DNA of 64,000 bases, from the NCBI RefSeq assembly GCF_025642975.1, contig NZ_JANZKJ010000002.1, positions 310,001-374,000 of the forward strand, written 5' to 3'. Positions 45,890-56,085 of this stretch are shown in pieces. The notes under the pieces were generated by a model that saw only the letters and a program-made list of their open reading frames with translations, had not been told where the DNA came from and made no database searches. Numbering within the stretch: position 1 is the first letter of the stretch; each line of letters begins with the position of its first letter. This stretch comes from Pseudomonas sp. RIT-PI-S (GTDB taxonomy: Bacteria; Pseudomonadota; Gammaproteobacteria; Pseudomonadales; Pseudomonadaceae). A program made the position numbers and the translations under genes.

Positions 45890-48169
45890 TTACAAGGACT
45901 TCGGCGCCGCGGGGTTGATCATCCGTGCCAGGCCCTGGTTTTTCAGCGCCAGCTGCAATGAACTATGGATGACCTGCGGGTTATCGATCTTCATCAGTTG
46001 AGCCAAAAGTTCGCGGGATTTTTCCAGGCTGACCTGGCGCAGCATCCACTTCACCTTCGGCAAGTTGGTGGCGTTCATCGACAAACTGTCGAAGCCCATG
46101 GCCATCAACAGCACCGCCGCTGCCGGGTCGCCGGCCATTTCACCGCAGATGCTCACCGGTTTGCCTTCGGCGTGGGCCGCGGTCACCACATGCTGCAACG
46201 CCTGCAACACTGCCGGGTGCAAATAGTCGTAAAGGTCCGCTACGCGTGGGTTGTTGCGATCCACTGCCAGGAGGTATTGGGTCAGGTCGTTCGAGCCGAC
46301 AGACAGGAAGTCCACCTGGCGGGCCAGGTCGCGCGTCTGGTACACCGCCGCGGGGATCTCCACCATTACCCCGATCGGCGGCATGGGCACGTCCGTGCCT
46401 TCGTCACGCACCTCACCCCAGGCGCGGTGCAGCAAGTGCAAAGCCTCTTCCACTTCATGGGTGCCAGAGATCATCGGCAGGAGAATACGCAGGTTGTTCA
46501 ACCCCTCGCTGGCCTTGAGCATCGCCCGCGCCTGAACCAGGAAGATTTCCGGGTGATCAAGGGTCACGCGGATGCCGCGCCAGCCGAGGAAGGGGTTTTC
46601 TTCCTTGATGGGGAAGTACGACAGCGACTTGTCGCCACCGATGTCCAGGCTGCGCATGGTCACTGGCAATGGATGGAAGGCGGCCAACTGCTCTCGGTAG
46701 ATCGCCAGCTGCTCTTTTTCCGAGGGGAAGCGTTGGTTGATCATGAACGGCACTTCGGTGCGATAAAGGCCAACGCCTTCCGCTCCGCGTTGCTGTGCCC
46801 GGGCCACGTCGGCGAGCAGGCCGGTGTTGACCCAGAGCGGCATGCGGTGGCCGTCGAGGGTCACGCAAGGCAACTCGCGCAGGGCATCCAGGCCTTTGGC
46901 CAGTTCACGCTCTTCCTCGACCACCGCGGCGTATTGCTTGCTGAGGATCTCGCTCGGGTTGGTGAACACCTCACCGTGGTATCCGTCGACGATCATCTGG
47001 ATGCCGTCGACCTTCGAGTACGGCAGGTCGACCAGGCCCATCACCGTCGGGATGCCCATCGCGCGCGCAAGGATCGCCACGTGCGAGTTGCCCGAGCCCA
47101 TCACGGAGATCAGCCCCACCAGCTTGCCTTCGGGCACTTCGCCCAGCATCGCCGGGGACAGCTCCTCACTCACCAGGATGGTATTGTCCGGGTAGACCAA
47201 GGTTTGCTGCCGGGCTTGCTGAAGATAGGCCAGCAGCCGGCGGCCGAGGTCCTTCACATCGGCGGCACGTTCACGCAGGTAGGCGTCGTCCATCAGCTCG
47301 AAGCGGCTGACGTGCTCGCTCACCACCTGGCGCAGGGCACCTTGAGCCCATTGCCCGGTTTTGATGACGTTCTTGACTTCGCTGCCGAGCGAGGCGTCGT
47401 CGAGCATCATCAGGTAGACGTCGAACAGCGCCCGCTCCTCGGGGCGCAACTGGGTCGCGAGCTTGGCCGACAAGGTACGCATGTCGTTACGCACGCCCTC
47501 GAGCGCGGTTTCGAACAGCTGCACCTCGGCTTCGACATCGGTCACGGTGCGATCGGGCACCACTTCCAGGTCCGCCGGTGGCAACACCACTACCGCGGTA
47601 CCGACGGCGGCCCCCGGCGAACCGGGTACCCCAACGAAGCGCGCTTCCTGGGTCCCCTTTCCTTGCCGGCCCAGGCCGCGGATCGAGCCGGTGGCTTCGG
47701 CATGGGCGATTACCCCGGCCAGCTGGGCGCTCATGGTCACCAGAAAGGCTTCTTCACCTTCGTCGAACTGGCGCCGCTCCTTCTGCTGGATGACCAGAAC
47801 TCCCACCACGCGGCGGTGATGGATGATCGGGGCACCGAGAAATGAGGCATAGCGCTCCTCGCCGGTTTCGGCGAAATAGCGGTAGCGGGGATGATCAGCG
47901 GCGTTTTCCAGGTTCAACGGCTCTTCGCGGGTACCGACCAACCCTACCAGGCCTTCATTCGGCGCCATGCTGACGCGGCCGATGGAGCGTTTGTTCAGCC
48001 CCTCGGTGGCCATGAGCACGAAACGGTTGGTTTCAGGGTCCAGCAGGTAGACCGAGCAGACCTGGCTGCTCATGGCCTCCTGTACACGGATGACGATGAT
48101 CCCCAACGCCGTTTTGAGATCCTTGGCGGAGTTAACTTCCTGGACGATCTTGCGCAGCGTATTGAGCAT
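45890..48169 (-). CDS. ptsP: PTS(Ntr) Enzyme I, GAF-fused
   Basis: The 759-residue nitrogen-type phosphotransferase Enzyme I. An N-terminal GAF domain (about 1-150, VSMAPNEGLVGLVGTREEPL, in parts) precedes the EI N-terminal domain; the phospho-His is in GSGNSHVAILARAMGIPTV, and the PEP-binding barrel has VGLYRTEVPFM, FLSVGSNDLTQYLLAVDR and SICGEMAGDP. It feeds the NPr-EIIA(Ntr) regulatory chain. It follows rppH by 22 bp, a conserved pair. Confidence 0.96.
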   Translation of the reverse strand: MLNTLRKIVQEVNSAKDLKTALGIIVIRVQEAMSSQVCSVYLLDPETNRFVLMATEGLNKRSIGRVSMAPNEGLVGLVGTREEPLNLENAADHPRYRYFAETGEERYASFLGAPIIHHRRVVGVLVIQQKERRQFDEGEEAFLVTMSAQLAGVIAHAEATGSIRGLGRQGKGTQEARFVGVPGSPGAAVGTAVVVLPPADLEVVPDRTVTDVEAEVQLFETALEGVRNDMRTLSAKLATQLRPEERALFDVYLMMLDDASLGSEVKNVIKTGQWAQGALRQVVSEHVSRFELMDDAYLRERAADVKDLGRRLLAYLQQARQQTLVYPDNTILVSEELSPAMLGEVPEGKLVGLISVMGSGNSHVAILARAMGIPTVMGLVDLPYSKVDGIQMIVDGYHGEVFTNPSEILSKQYAAVVEEERELAKGLDALRELPCVTLDGHRMPLWVNTGLLADVARAQQRGAEGVGLYRTEVPFMINQRFPSEKEQLAIYREQLAAFHPLPVTMRSLDIGGDKSLSYFPIKEENPFLGWRGIRVTLDHPEIFLVQARAMLKASEGLNNLRILLPMISGTHEVEEALHLLHRAWGEVRDEGTDVPMPPIGVMVEIPAAVYQTRDLARQVDFLSVGSNDLTQYLLAVDRNNPRVADLYDYLHPAVLQALQHVVTAAHAEGKPVSICGEMAGDPAAAVLLMAMGFDSLSMNATNLPKVKWMLRQVSLEKSRELLAQLMKIDNPQVIHSSLQLALKNQGLARMINPAAPKSL

Positions 48170-48191
48170 GGCTCGGGGTCGGACTCCGTCG

Positions 48192-48671
48192 TCAGTCGCG
48201 CGATAAGAGGCGTGGCGCCAGTTCTTTCAAGGCCCGGCGATACACCTCGCGCTTGAAAGTCACCACTTGCCCCAGCGGATACCAATAGCTGACCCAGCGC
48301 CAGCCGTCGAATTCCGGTTTGCCGGTCAGGTCCATCCTTACCCGTTGCTCGTTGGACACCAGGCGCAGCAGGAACCACTTTTGCTTTTGGCCGATGCACA
48401 GGGGCTGGCTGTGGGTGCGAACGAGCCGCTGAGGTAGACGGTAGCGCAGCCAGCCCCGGGTGCAGGCAAGAATCTCGACATCTTCGCGATCCAGGCCGAC
48501 TTCTTCGTTCAACTCGCGGTATAAGGCCTGTTCGGGGGTTTCCTCGGGGTTGATACCGCCCTGAGGGAACTGCCAGGCGTCCTGATTGATTCGGCGCGCC
48601 CACAGCACCTGGCCGGCATCATTGGTGAGAATGATGCCAACATTGGGGCGGAATCCATCGGGGTCGATCAC
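48192..48671 (-). CDS. rppH: RNA pyrophosphohydrolase
   Basis: Removes pyrophosphate from 5'-triphosphate mRNA and starts its decay. The 159 residues begin at GTG 48671 ([18 protein letters not shown]). The Nudix box is [23 protein letters not shown] (in parts; G-x5-E-x7-REUxEE). [17 protein letters not shown] precedes it. It is the first gene of the rppH-ptsP pair. Confidence 0.95.
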   Translation of the reverse strand: MIDPDGFRPNVGIILTNDAGQVLWARRINQDAWQFPQGGINPEETPEQALYRELNEEVGLDREDVEILACTRGWLRYRLPQRLVRTHSQPLCIGQKQKWFLLRLVSNEQRVRMDLTGKPEFDGWRWVSYWYPLGQVVTFKREVYRRALKELAPRLLSRD

Positions 48672-48811
48672 GGCGGCAACCTCGCAAACGCATGTTCAGG
48701 CATTGTTCCACAAAGGCCGGCAGAGCGGCAACGAGGCTGGCAGCGTTATGTGCAGCATTGGTAAAAGGCCGTATTCTGTCGGCCATTTCTGCCGTTTATG
48801 CGAGTAATTTC

Positions 48812-49468
48812 ATGCGCCTGGCCCTTTTTGACCTCGATAACACCTTGCTTGGCGGCGACAGCGATCACGCTTGGGGCGACTATCTGTGCGCTCGAGGCAT
48901 CCTTGACCCGGTAGCCTACAAGCAGCGCAACGATGCGTTCTACCAAGACTACCTGGCTGGCCGCCTGGACCTGCAAGCCTACCTGGCGTTCAGCCTGGAA
49001 ATCCTCGCGGCCACCGAACCGGCCCAGCTCCAGCAATGGCATGCGGACTTCATGCGCGAGTGCATCGAGCCGATCATCCTGCCAAAGGCGCTAGCCTTGC
49101 TTGAGCAGCACCGCGTCGCCGGGGACAAGCTGGTGATCATCACCGCCACCAACCGTTTCGTGACCGGCCCGATCGCCGCGCGGCTGGGCGTAGACACCCT
49201 GCTGGCAACCGAGTGCGAGATGGATGGCGAGCGCTATACCGGCCGCAGCACGGACGTGCCGTGCTTCCGAGATGGGAAAGTCACGCGCCTGACACGCTGG
49301 CTGGAAGAAACCGGGTTGAACCTTGAAGGCAGCTATTTCTATAGCGACTCGATGAACGACCTGCCGCTGCTGGAGTGCGTTGAGCACCCGGTCGCGGTCG
49401 ACCCAGACCCCGTTCTCCATGGCGAAGCCATGCGCCGGGGCTGGAAGGTTATTTCGCTGCGGGATTGA
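48812..49468 (+). CDS. HAD-IB family phosphatase
   Basis: A 218-residue HAD hydrolase similar to SerB-like phosphatases. ATG 48812 starts [21 protein letters not shown]; upstream codons lack the motif. Motif I is FDLDNTLL, motif II VIITATN, motif III/IV the [13 protein letters not shown] block (SDxxND). The substrate is not certain; relatives act on phosphoserine, histidinol phosphate or phospholipids. It is divergent from rppH. Confidence 0.88.
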   Translation: MRLALFDLDNTLLGGDSDHAWGDYLCARGILDPVAYKQRNDAFYQDYLAGRLDLQAYLAFSLEILAATEPAQLQQWHADFMRECIEPIILPKALALLEQHRVAGDKLVIITATNRFVTGPIAARLGVDTLLATECEMDGERYTGRSTDVPCFRDGKVTRLTRWLEETGLNLEGSYFYSDSMNDLPLLECVEHPVAVDPDPVLHGEAMRRGWKVISLRD

Positions 49469-49536
49469 TAACGGGTACCTATTCGCGGCTTTGCCCGCTC
49501 CCACAACGTGGGGCGGGCAGAGGCTGCGAACAATCC

Positions 49537-51051
49537 CTAGCCAAGGAATAACTGATATGCCGGGTTGTCGGTTTCGTCCCAGAACGGGTAGCCGATATCT
49601 TCGAGCGCGGCGTAAACCTGGTCGCGCTCGGCAACAGGCACTTGCAGCCCCGCCACTACCCGCCCGTCGGCAGCGCCGTGGTTGCGGTAATGGAACATCG
49701 AAATGTTCCAACGCCCGCCCAGCTTGTTGAGGAAGTTGAACAATGCCCCCGGGCGCTCCGGGAACTCGAACCGCAGCACCATTTCGTCGCTGACCTGCAC
49801 GGCATGGCCGCCGACCATATGGCGGATATGCAGCTTGGCCAGCTCGTTGTCGGTCAGGTCCTGTACCGGGAAGCCCTGGGCGGTCAGGCTGGCGATCAAG
49901 GCGGCGCGCGGGTCGTTTTCGGGGTGAGTCTGCACACCCACGAAAATGTGCGCTTCGCCTCCGGTGTGGTAGCGGTAGTTGAATTCGGTGATCTGCCGCT
50001 TACCTACCGCCTCGCAGAAGGCCTTGAAGCTGCCAGGCCGCTCTGGAATGGTCACGGCGATGATCGCTTCCCGCCCCTCGCCCAGCTCGGCGCGCTCGGC
50101 CACATGGCGCAAGCGGTCGAAATTGACGTTCGCGCCCGATTCGATCGCGATCAGGGTTTGCCCGCTGACGCCGCGGGTTTCCACATACTTCTTGATGCCT
50201 GCAACGCCGAGCGCGCCCGCGGGCTCGGTGATGGAACGGGTATCGTCGTAGATGTCCTTGATGGCCGCGCAAATCTCGTCGCTGTTGACCGTGATGACCT
50301 CGTCCACATAGTGCCGGCAGATTTCAAAGGTGTGCTGGCCGATCTGCGCCACCGCGACGCCATCGGCGAACAGCCCCACTTGCGGTAACACCACTCGCTC
50401 GCCGGCGGCCAACGCCGCCTGCAGGCAATTGGAATCATCCGGTTCGACGGCAATGATCTTCACCTCGGGGCGCAGGTATTTCACATACGCGGCAATACCG
50501 GAAATCAGCCCCCCACCGCCGACCGGGACGAAGATAGCGTCCAGCGGCCCTTGGTGCTGGCGCAGGATCTCCATGGCCACCGTGCCTTGGCCGGCGATGG
50601 TGTCTGGGTCATCGTAGGGGTGGATATACACGTAGCCTTGTTCTTCCACGAGCTTGAGCGACCAGGCCAGCGCCTCGGGGAAAGAATCGCCGTGCAGCAC
50701 CACCTTGCCGCCGCGTGAACGCACTCCTTCGACCTTGATCTCGGGTGTGGTCTTGGGCATCACGATCACGGCTTGCACGCCCATTTCCCGCGCGGCCAGC
50801 GCCAGGCCCTGGGCATGGTTGCCGGCCGAAGCCGTCACCACGCCCCGGCCGCGCTCGCTGTCGGTCAGTTGCGAAAGCTTGTTGTAAGCGCCGCGTACCT
50901 TGAAAGAGAACACCGGCTGCAAATCCTCACGCTTGAGCAGCACGTGGTTGTTCAGCCGCCGCGACAGCTGGTTGGCAGGCTGCAGCGGGGTTTCGACAGC
51001 AACGTCATAAACGCGCGAAGTGAGGATCTTCTTTACGTACTGTTCGAGCAT
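49537..51051 (-). CDS. ilvA: Biosynthetic threonine dehydratase
   Basis: First step of isoleucine synthesis: threonine to 2-oxobutanoate. The 504 residues comprise a PLP fold with the lysine in [14 protein letters not shown] and the glycine loop [11 protein letters not shown], then two ACT-like regulatory domains (about 325-400 and 420-504; [15 protein letters not shown] and [14 protein letters not shown]), the allosteric isoleucine/valine type. It is divergent from rpiA with 143 bp between. Confidence 0.95.
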   Translation of the reverse strand: MLEQYVKKILTSRVYDVAVETPLQPANQLSRRLNNHVLLKREDLQPVFSFKVRGAYNKLSQLTDSERGRGVVTASAGNHAQGLALAAREMGVQAVIVMPKTTPEIKVEGVRSRGGKVVLHGDSFPEALAWSLKLVEEQGYVYIHPYDDPDTIAGQGTVAMEILRQHQGPLDAIFVPVGGGGLISGIAAYVKYLRPEVKIIAVEPDDSNCLQAALAAGERVVLPQVGLFADGVAVAQIGQHTFEICRHYVDEVITVNSDEICAAIKDIYDDTRSITEPAGALGVAGIKKYVETRGVSGQTLIAIESGANVNFDRLRHVAERAELGEGREAIIAVTIPERPGSFKAFCEAVGKRQITEFNYRYHTGGEAHIFVGVQTHPENDPRAALIASLTAQGFPVQDLTDNELAKLHIRHMVGGHAVQVSDEMVLRFEFPERPGALFNFLNKLGGRWNISMFHYRNHGAADGRVVAGLQVPVAERDQVYAALEDIGYPFWDETDNPAYQLFLG

Positions 51052-51194
51052 GGCGCCAAGTCACTGCGAAGAAACGGGGGCAACGAGTCTACCCCAGCGT
51101 TCTGCCTGGCCACCACATCGAGGACGGGGTTTTACCTGCCCATATGGCTATAATGCTGCCCCTTTTCGAACACAAGCCGCTTGCGGAGCCCAGC

Positions 51195-51866
51195 ATGACC
51201 CAGGATCAACTCAAACAGGCCGTGGCCCAGGCGGCCGTCGACCACATTTTGCCCGGCCTGAACGACAAGAGCATCGTCGGCGTCGGCACTGGGTCGACCG
51301 CTAACCTGTTCATCGACGCCCTCGCCCGCCATAAAGGCGCGTTCGACGGCGCGGTGGCCAGCTCCGAAGCGACCGCCGCGCGGCTCAAAGGGCACGGCAT
51401 TCCCGTGTATGACCTCAACACCGTCGGCGAGCTTGAATTCTACGTGGACGGCACCGACGAAACCGATGAGCGGCTGCACCTGATCAAGGGCGGTGGCGCG
51501 GCGCTGACCCGCGAGAAGATCGTGGCCGCGGTTGCGCGCTTCTTTATCTGCATCGCGGACGCCAGCAAGCTGGTACCTGTGCTCGGGCAATTCCCGTTGC
51601 CGGTCGAAGTCGTGCCGATGGCCCGCAGCCACGTGGCCCGCGAGCTGGTGAAGCTCGGCGGGGACCCGGTATACCGGGAGGGCGTCATCACCGACAACGG
51701 CAACATCATTCTGGATGTGCACAACCTGCACATCACCGACCCGGTGGCGTTGGAAGCGAGCATCAATCAGATCGTCGGCGTGGTCACCAACGGCCTGTTC
51801 GCCAGCCGCCCCGCCGACCTCCTGCTGCTGGGCACCACCGAAGGCGTGAAGTCCTACCGTCGCTGA
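51195..51866 (+). CDS. rpiA: Ribose-5-phosphate isomerase A
   Basis: Interconverts ribose-5- and ribulose-5-phosphate. ATG 51195 gives 223 residues starting [19 protein letters not shown]; the preceding 17 codons are not RpiA-like. Signatures are [42 protein letters not shown] (in parts) and [11 protein letters not shown]. The ilvA-rpiA divergent arrangement is conserved in Pseudomonas. Confidence 0.96.
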   Translation: MTQDQLKQAVAQAAVDHILPGLNDKSIVGVGTGSTANLFIDALARHKGAFDGAVASSEATAARLKGHGIPVYDLNTVGELEFYVDGTDETDERLHLIKGGGAALTREKIVAAVARFFICIADASKLVPVLGQFPLPVEVVPMARSHVARELVKLGGDPVYREGVITDNGNIILDVHNLHITDPVALEASINQIVGVVTNGLFASRPADLLLLGTTEGVKSYRR

Positions 51867-51869
51867 AGG

Positions 51870-52790
51870 TCAGGGTTGGCCAGAGGGCTGCGGGTCGAAC
51901 CGATAGAACAGGTTCGGCTCGCTTACCATATACAAGGCATTGTCGGCGCCCATGGCGATGCCTTCTGGTTGCGGCACCTTGTTCTTCAGCCCGGCGGCGC
52001 CGGCGACCAGCGAAAGGCTGCCGACCGGTTTGCCGTCACGGTCCAGCTCCACCACCACACGGGACTCGTCCGACACCACCAGCAAATGGCCGGTACGCGG
52101 GTCGAACTGCAGGCTGGACAAGTCCCGCACGAACAAGGCCCGATCCCGTGCCGGGTTCTCGAGCACTTCGATTGCAATCGGGCCTGCCTCTTTCCGGAGC
52201 GGGAAGCCGCGTATCTCGTAGATCCGTACCGGATCGCGCTCCTTGGCCACGAATAGGCGGCCGCCCGCACTGTCGTATGCGAGCCCTTCGAACCCCTTGT
52301 TACCGTTCTTGCCCAGGCCCAACGCGAACTGGTGCCCGTCTGCGGCGTTCAAGGCCATGGTAGCGTCGTCGACCTGCACCTGAACGAGCCGCTGCTCGCG
52401 CTCATCACTGATCACATAAGTGCCAGGTGCCACGTATTCCACAGCCTCGGGGTCAGCGAAGCCGACCAGCGGAATCCGCCGCAGCACCTCACCCTCCAGC
52501 GACAGCTCCACCAGCTCTGGGGTTTTGTTGGTTACGGTGAATAGTGTGGACCGATCGGGATCGTACGTAAGCGCGGACACATCTCCACTCAAACCGTCGA
52601 TAGGCCGGGCCTCGATCGTGGCTCGATAACCGCCCAGGCCCAGAGCAGAAATGCCGGGCGAGAAGAATTGGCTCAGCGCGAACCAGGCCCTGGCGGGGGC
52701 GTTCCAGGCCAGGGCGAGGCAACAGGCCAATATAAGGACAAGGGCTAGCAGCCCGAGGCGGGCCGGGCGGGGCAGAAGAGGCCAGAACAT
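51870..52790 (-). CDS. SdiA-regulated-domain protein, copy 1
   Basis: A 306-residue protein with an N-terminal membrane anchor (LGLLALVLILACCLALAW) and a beta-propeller-like SdiA-regulated domain. Family blocks are VSALTYDPDRSTLFTVTN, VEYVAPGTYVISDEREQRL, NKGFEGLAYDSAGGRLFVAKE, LSSLQFDPRTGHLLVVSDESR and PQPEGIAMGADNALYMVSEPNLFYRF. Function is unknown. It is followed downstream by the convergent rpiA (3 bp) and preceded by its paralogue. Confidence 0.85.
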   Translation of the reverse strand: MFWPLLPRPARLGLLALVLILACCLALAWNAPARAWFALSQFFSPGISALGLGGYRATIEARPIDGLSGDVSALTYDPDRSTLFTVTNKTPELVELSLEGEVLRRIPLVGFADPEAVEYVAPGTYVISDEREQRLVQVQVDDATMALNAADGHQFALGLGKNGNKGFEGLAYDSAGGRLFVAKERDPVRIYEIRGFPLRKEAGPIAIEVLENPARDRALFVRDLSSLQFDPRTGHLLVVSDESRVVVELDRDGKPVGSLSLVAGAAGLKNKVPQPEGIAMGADNALYMVSEPNLFYRFDPQPSGQP

Positions 52791-52859
52791 GTATTCACCA
52801 CCGATGGATAATCGGGCAATGAAAACACAACCTGCTGAATTCCAACTTAAGCCCCAGGC

Positions 52860-53789
52860 TTATTGTTTCTTGAAGGCGTAGAAAAGGTTGGGCTCACTGA
52901 CCATGTACAGGGTGCCCTGCTCGTCGATGGCCACACCCTCCGCCTGAGGAATGGTGTTTTTCAGCCCGTTCACCCCTCCCAGCAAGGCCATGAAACTTAC
53001 CGGCTCGCCCTGCATGTCGGCCTCCATAAGCATGTGGGAGTCCGCCGAGAGCAGCAACATATGGCCGGTGCGCGGATCGATGGTCATCGCTGACAGGTTA
53101 CGCATGTCCAGGGCATCGCTGGCCACCGGTGCTTTATCCGCCTCGAAGCTGCCGCTGTCGCCTAGTTTCATGCTGAACAACTTCGCTGGCCGCTCCAGCC
53201 CTAACAGCAACCGCTGATGCCGAGCATCCCAGGTAACGCCCTCGAAGCCTTTGTTCTGGTTCGCCGACATGCCGAGGTCCACCTTGGGGACCTCAGCGTA
53301 GTGGAGCGCTGTGGTGTCGGCTTGCACGGAGACCACCGCCAGGGTATGCAGGCGCTCATCGGTGATCGCCAGGCGCCCGTCGCCCAGCATGGCGACCCCT
53401 TCGGGGTTGCTCCAGCCTTCCAGCGGGATCTTGCGCAGCACGTCGCCCTGTAGGGTCAGCTGAGCGAGGAACGGGTGCTTGCCCATCACCGCGTAAAGGG
53501 TATGGGTAGCCGGGTCATACGTGAGGTCGGACGCCTCGTCGTTTTCCATGCCCGCCAAGGGCCTGGCATCGACTGTGACCCGATATCCGGGCAGCCATAC
53601 CGCTTGTGCCTGGGCCGCCGGCGAGGTGAAGCGCTCCTTGAGCCAAAGCAGCGCGCGGTCATCCCAATGCAAGATGGCTATAACCGCATAGGCCGCCAGC
53701 AACAGCAGGGCGCCGAGCGCGGTCCACCGCAGGCGATGCGGCACGCGGCGGCGGACACTGGCAGTGGGCAAGGCGGCTGTGCTGGGCAT
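52860..53789 (-). CDS. SdiA-regulated-domain protein, copy 2
   Basis: A 309-residue paralogue of the next gene downstream. ATG 53789 is the likely start. After a membrane anchor (ALGALLLLAAYAVIAILHW) the same propeller blocks recur: SDLTYDPATHTLYAVMGK, LAITDERLHTLAVV, NKGFEGVTWDARHQRLLLGLE, LSAMTIDPRTGHMLLLSAD, AEGVAIDEQGTLYMVSEPNLFYAF. The proteins plainly arose by tandem duplication and share spacing, but sequence has diverged substantially. Confidence 0.85.
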   Translation of the reverse strand: MPSTAALPTASVRRRVPHRLRWTALGALLLLAAYAVIAILHWDDRALLWLKERFTSPAAQAQAVWLPGYRVTVDARPLAGMENDEASDLTYDPATHTLYAVMGKHPFLAQLTLQGDVLRKIPLEGWSNPEGVAMLGDGRLAITDERLHTLAVVSVQADTTALHYAEVPKVDLGMSANQNKGFEGVTWDARHQRLLLGLERPAKLFSMKLGDSGSFEADKAPVASDALDMRNLSAMTIDPRTGHMLLLSADSHMLMEADMQGEPVSFMALLGGVNGLKNTIPQAEGVAIDEQGTLYMVSEPNLFYAFKKQ

Positions 53790-53870
53790 GCGTGTACCTG
53801 CGGGCGGAATCGAGGGCGAAGGTATTATCCGCAAGCAATGTGAAAAAAATGGCAAACCGCAGCGTGGCCT

Positions 53871-54536
53871 TTAGAGCACCCGCGTTTGCACGCGGAGCGT
53901 GCCAGGCAGCTCGAGCACCAGCTCGTCCCCCGAGGCCAGCGGACCGACACCCGCCGGGGTGCCGGTAAGAATCACATCACCGGCCAGCAGCGAGAACTGC
54001 GCAGCCATGTGCTGGATCATCGGCACGATCGGGTTGAGCATCAACGCGCTGCTGCCGTCTTGGCGCACTTCGCCATTGAGGGTCAGGCGTACCGGGATAT
54101 CGGTCAGGTCCGGGAAGGTGCCCGCGGCCACGAACGGAGCCAGCACGCAGGCGCCATCGAATGACTTGGCCAGTTCCCACGGCAAGCCCTTTTCCTTGAG
54201 CCGGGCCTGTACGTCACGCAAGGTCAGGTCCAGCGCAGGGGCAAAGCCTGAGATCGCATCGAGCACCTCTTCCTCGCTGGGCTGGGTGGACAGCGCCTTG
54301 CCCAGCAGCACGGCGATTTCCGTTTCGTAGTGCACCGCGCCCCGCTCGGCGGGGATCTTGAAGCCGCCATCGGCGGGCACCACGCAGCTGCCCGGCTTGA
54401 TGAACAGCAACGGCTCGGTAGGAATAGGATTGTTCAGTTCATGGGCATGCTCGGCATAGTTGCGGCCGATGCACACGACCTTCCCTAATGGAAAGTGGAT
54501 GTGGGTGCCGTCTGCATACTGGTGCTGGTAGCTCAT
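53871..54536 (-). CDS. Fumarylacetoacetate hydrolase-family protein
   Basis: A 221-residue FAH-superfamily protein of the YcgM/FAHD1 type. ATG 54536 begins MSYQHQYADGTHIHFP. Metal ligands lie in AVHYETEIAVLLGK (E-x-E) and LDLTLRDVQ; VVCIGRNYAEHAHEL and LAGDVILTGTPAGVGPL are the other blocks. Activities in the family include acylpyruvate hydrolysis and oxaloacetate tautomerisation or decarboxylation. The substrate is not decided here. It is divergent from serA. Confidence 0.9.
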   Translation of the reverse strand: MSYQHQYADGTHIHFPLGKVVCIGRNYAEHAHELNNPIPTEPLLFIKPGSCVVPADGGFKIPAERGAVHYETEIAVLLGKALSTQPSEEEVLDAISGFAPALDLTLRDVQARLKEKGLPWELAKSFDGACVLAPFVAAGTFPDLTDIPVRLTLNGEVRQDGSSALMLNPIVPMIQHMAAQFSLLAGDVILTGTPAGVGPLASGDELVLELPGTLRVQTRVL

Positions 54537-54725
54537 CGTCGACCCTCGAAAAGTACTGAAGCAGGCAAGCGAACCCGCGATTCGCTCATGCGGCGCCTGA
54601 GCCATATTCACGTCTCAGGGCGGGCGTCAAGGAAGGCGAACATGCTAGCATACGCCCCCGCCATGGCGCTGCCAGCGCAGCGGGCGCCCCTTCCCCGCCA
54701 TTTTCCGGAACCCAGGTTTAAGCAG

Positions 54726-55955
54726 ATGAGCAAGACTTCTCTCGACAAGAGCAAGATCAAGTTCCTTCTTCTCGAAGGCGTACACCAGACCGCCGTGGAT
54801 ACGCTCAAGGCGGCCGGTTACACCAATATCGAGTACCACTCCAGCTCCCTGCCCGAAGCAGACCTGAAGGAAAAGATCGCCGACGCACACTTCATCGGCA
54901 TCCGCTCGCGCACTCATCTGACTGAAGAACTCTTCGACAACGCCAGGAAGCTGGTCGCCGTCGGCTGCTTCTGCATCGGTACCAACCAGGTGGACCTCAA
55001 CGCCGCCCGCGAGCGCGGCATCGCGGTGTTCAACGCCCCTTACTCCAACACCCGCTCCGTGGCCGAGCTGGTATTGGCCGAGGCGATCCTGCTGCTGCGT
55101 GGTATCCCGGAAAAGAACGCTTCGTGCCACCGCGGTGGTTGGATCAAAAGCGCGGCGAACTCCTTCGAGATCCGCGGCAAGAAGCTGGGCATCGTCGGCT
55201 ATGGCTCGATCGGCACCCAGTTGTCGGTCTTGGCCGAGGGCCTGGGCATGCAGGTGTTCTTCTACGATCCGCTGACCAAGCTGCCGCTGGGCAACGCCAC
55301 CCAAGTACCGACCCTCAAGGAGCTGCTGGGGCTGGCGGACATCGTCTCGCTGCACGTGCCTGAGCTGCCATCCACCAAGTGGATGATCGGCGAGGAAGAA
55401 ATCCGCGCGATGAAAAAAGGCGGGATCCTGATCAACGCCGCCCGTGGCACCGTGGTTCGCCTGGAAGCCTTGGCCGAGGCCATCAAGGACAAGCACCTGA
55501 TCGGCGCCGCCATCGACGTGTTCCCGGTGGAGCCTCGCTCCAACGACGACATCTTCGAGAGCCCGTTGCGTGGCCTGGATAACGTCATCCTGACCCCGCA
55601 CATCGGCGGCTCGACTGCCGAAGCTCAGGCCAACATCGGCCTGGAAGTGGCCGAGAAGCTGGTCAAGTACAGCGACAACGGCACCTCGGTGTCCTCGGTC
55701 AACTTCCCCGAAGTCGCCCTGCCAGCGCACCCGGGCAAGCACCGCCTGCTGCACATCCACGAGAACATCCCGGGCGTGCTGAGCGAGATCAACAAGGTGT
55801 TCGCCGAAAACGGCATCAACATTTCCGGCCAGTTCCTGCAAACCAACGAGAAGGTTGGTTACGTGGTGATCGACGTCGACGCGGACTATTCGGACCTGGC
55901 CCAGGCCAAGCTTCAGCAGATCAAAGGCACCATCCGCAGCCGCGTGCTGTTCTGA
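54726..55955 (+). CDS. serA: Phosphoglycerate dehydrogenase
   Basis: First step of serine synthesis: 3-phosphoglycerate to phosphohydroxypyruvate with NAD. ATG 54726 (MSKTSLDKSKIKFLLLEG) gives 409 residues; the earlier open codons are not family-like. The NAD loop is LGIVGYGSIGTQLSVLAE, catalytic Arg in NAARGTVVRLEAL, catalytic His in LTPHIGGSTAEAQ, and a C-terminal ACT domain (HENIPGVLSEINKVFAENGI) binds serine for feedback. A REP follows the gene. Confidence 0.96.
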   Translation: MSKTSLDKSKIKFLLLEGVHQTAVDTLKAAGYTNIEYHSSSLPEADLKEKIADAHFIGIRSRTHLTEELFDNARKLVAVGCFCIGTNQVDLNAARERGIAVFNAPYSNTRSVAELVLAEAILLLRGIPEKNASCHRGGWIKSAANSFEIRGKKLGIVGYGSIGTQLSVLAEGLGMQVFFYDPLTKLPLGNATQVPTLKELLGLADIVSLHVPELPSTKWMIGEEEIRAMKKGGILINAARGTVVRLEALAEAIKDKHLIGAAIDVFPVEPRSNDDIFESPLRGLDNVILTPHIGGSTAEAQANIGLEVAEKLVKYSDNGTSVSSVNFPEVALPAHPGKHRLLHIHENIPGVLSEINKVFAENGINISGQFLQTNEKVGYVVIDVDADYSDLAQAKLQQIKGTIRSRVLF

Positions 55956-55993
55956 TCTACGCGACGCCGATATAACAGTGCCCCCGTGTAGGC

Positions 55994-56051
55994 GTGGGCG
56001 GAGCCTGCGAACTAGCGGAGCCATCGATTCGCAGGCTTCGCCAGCTCCCAC
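55994..56051. repeat. REP-type inverted repeat after serA
   Basis: GTGGGCGGAGCCTGCGAA (55994-56011) is mirrored by TTCGCAGGCTTCGCC...CCCAC (56028-56051), with one G-T wobble. It sits between convergent gene ends (serA and the DUF523 gene), as this repeat class usually does. Confidence 0.8.
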
Positions 56052-56085
56052 AAGCGCAGCGCCGATGCCGGGGCGTGGGATAGGG

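Noticed and set aside
45965..47845. 626-codon open frame on the plus strand
   Set aside because: It is antisense to ptsP, whose domains and catalytic His are complete; GC-rich codon bias keeps the opposite frame open.
54645..56051. 468-codon open frame on the minus strand
   Set aside because: Antisense to serA; no ribosome site or family motif.
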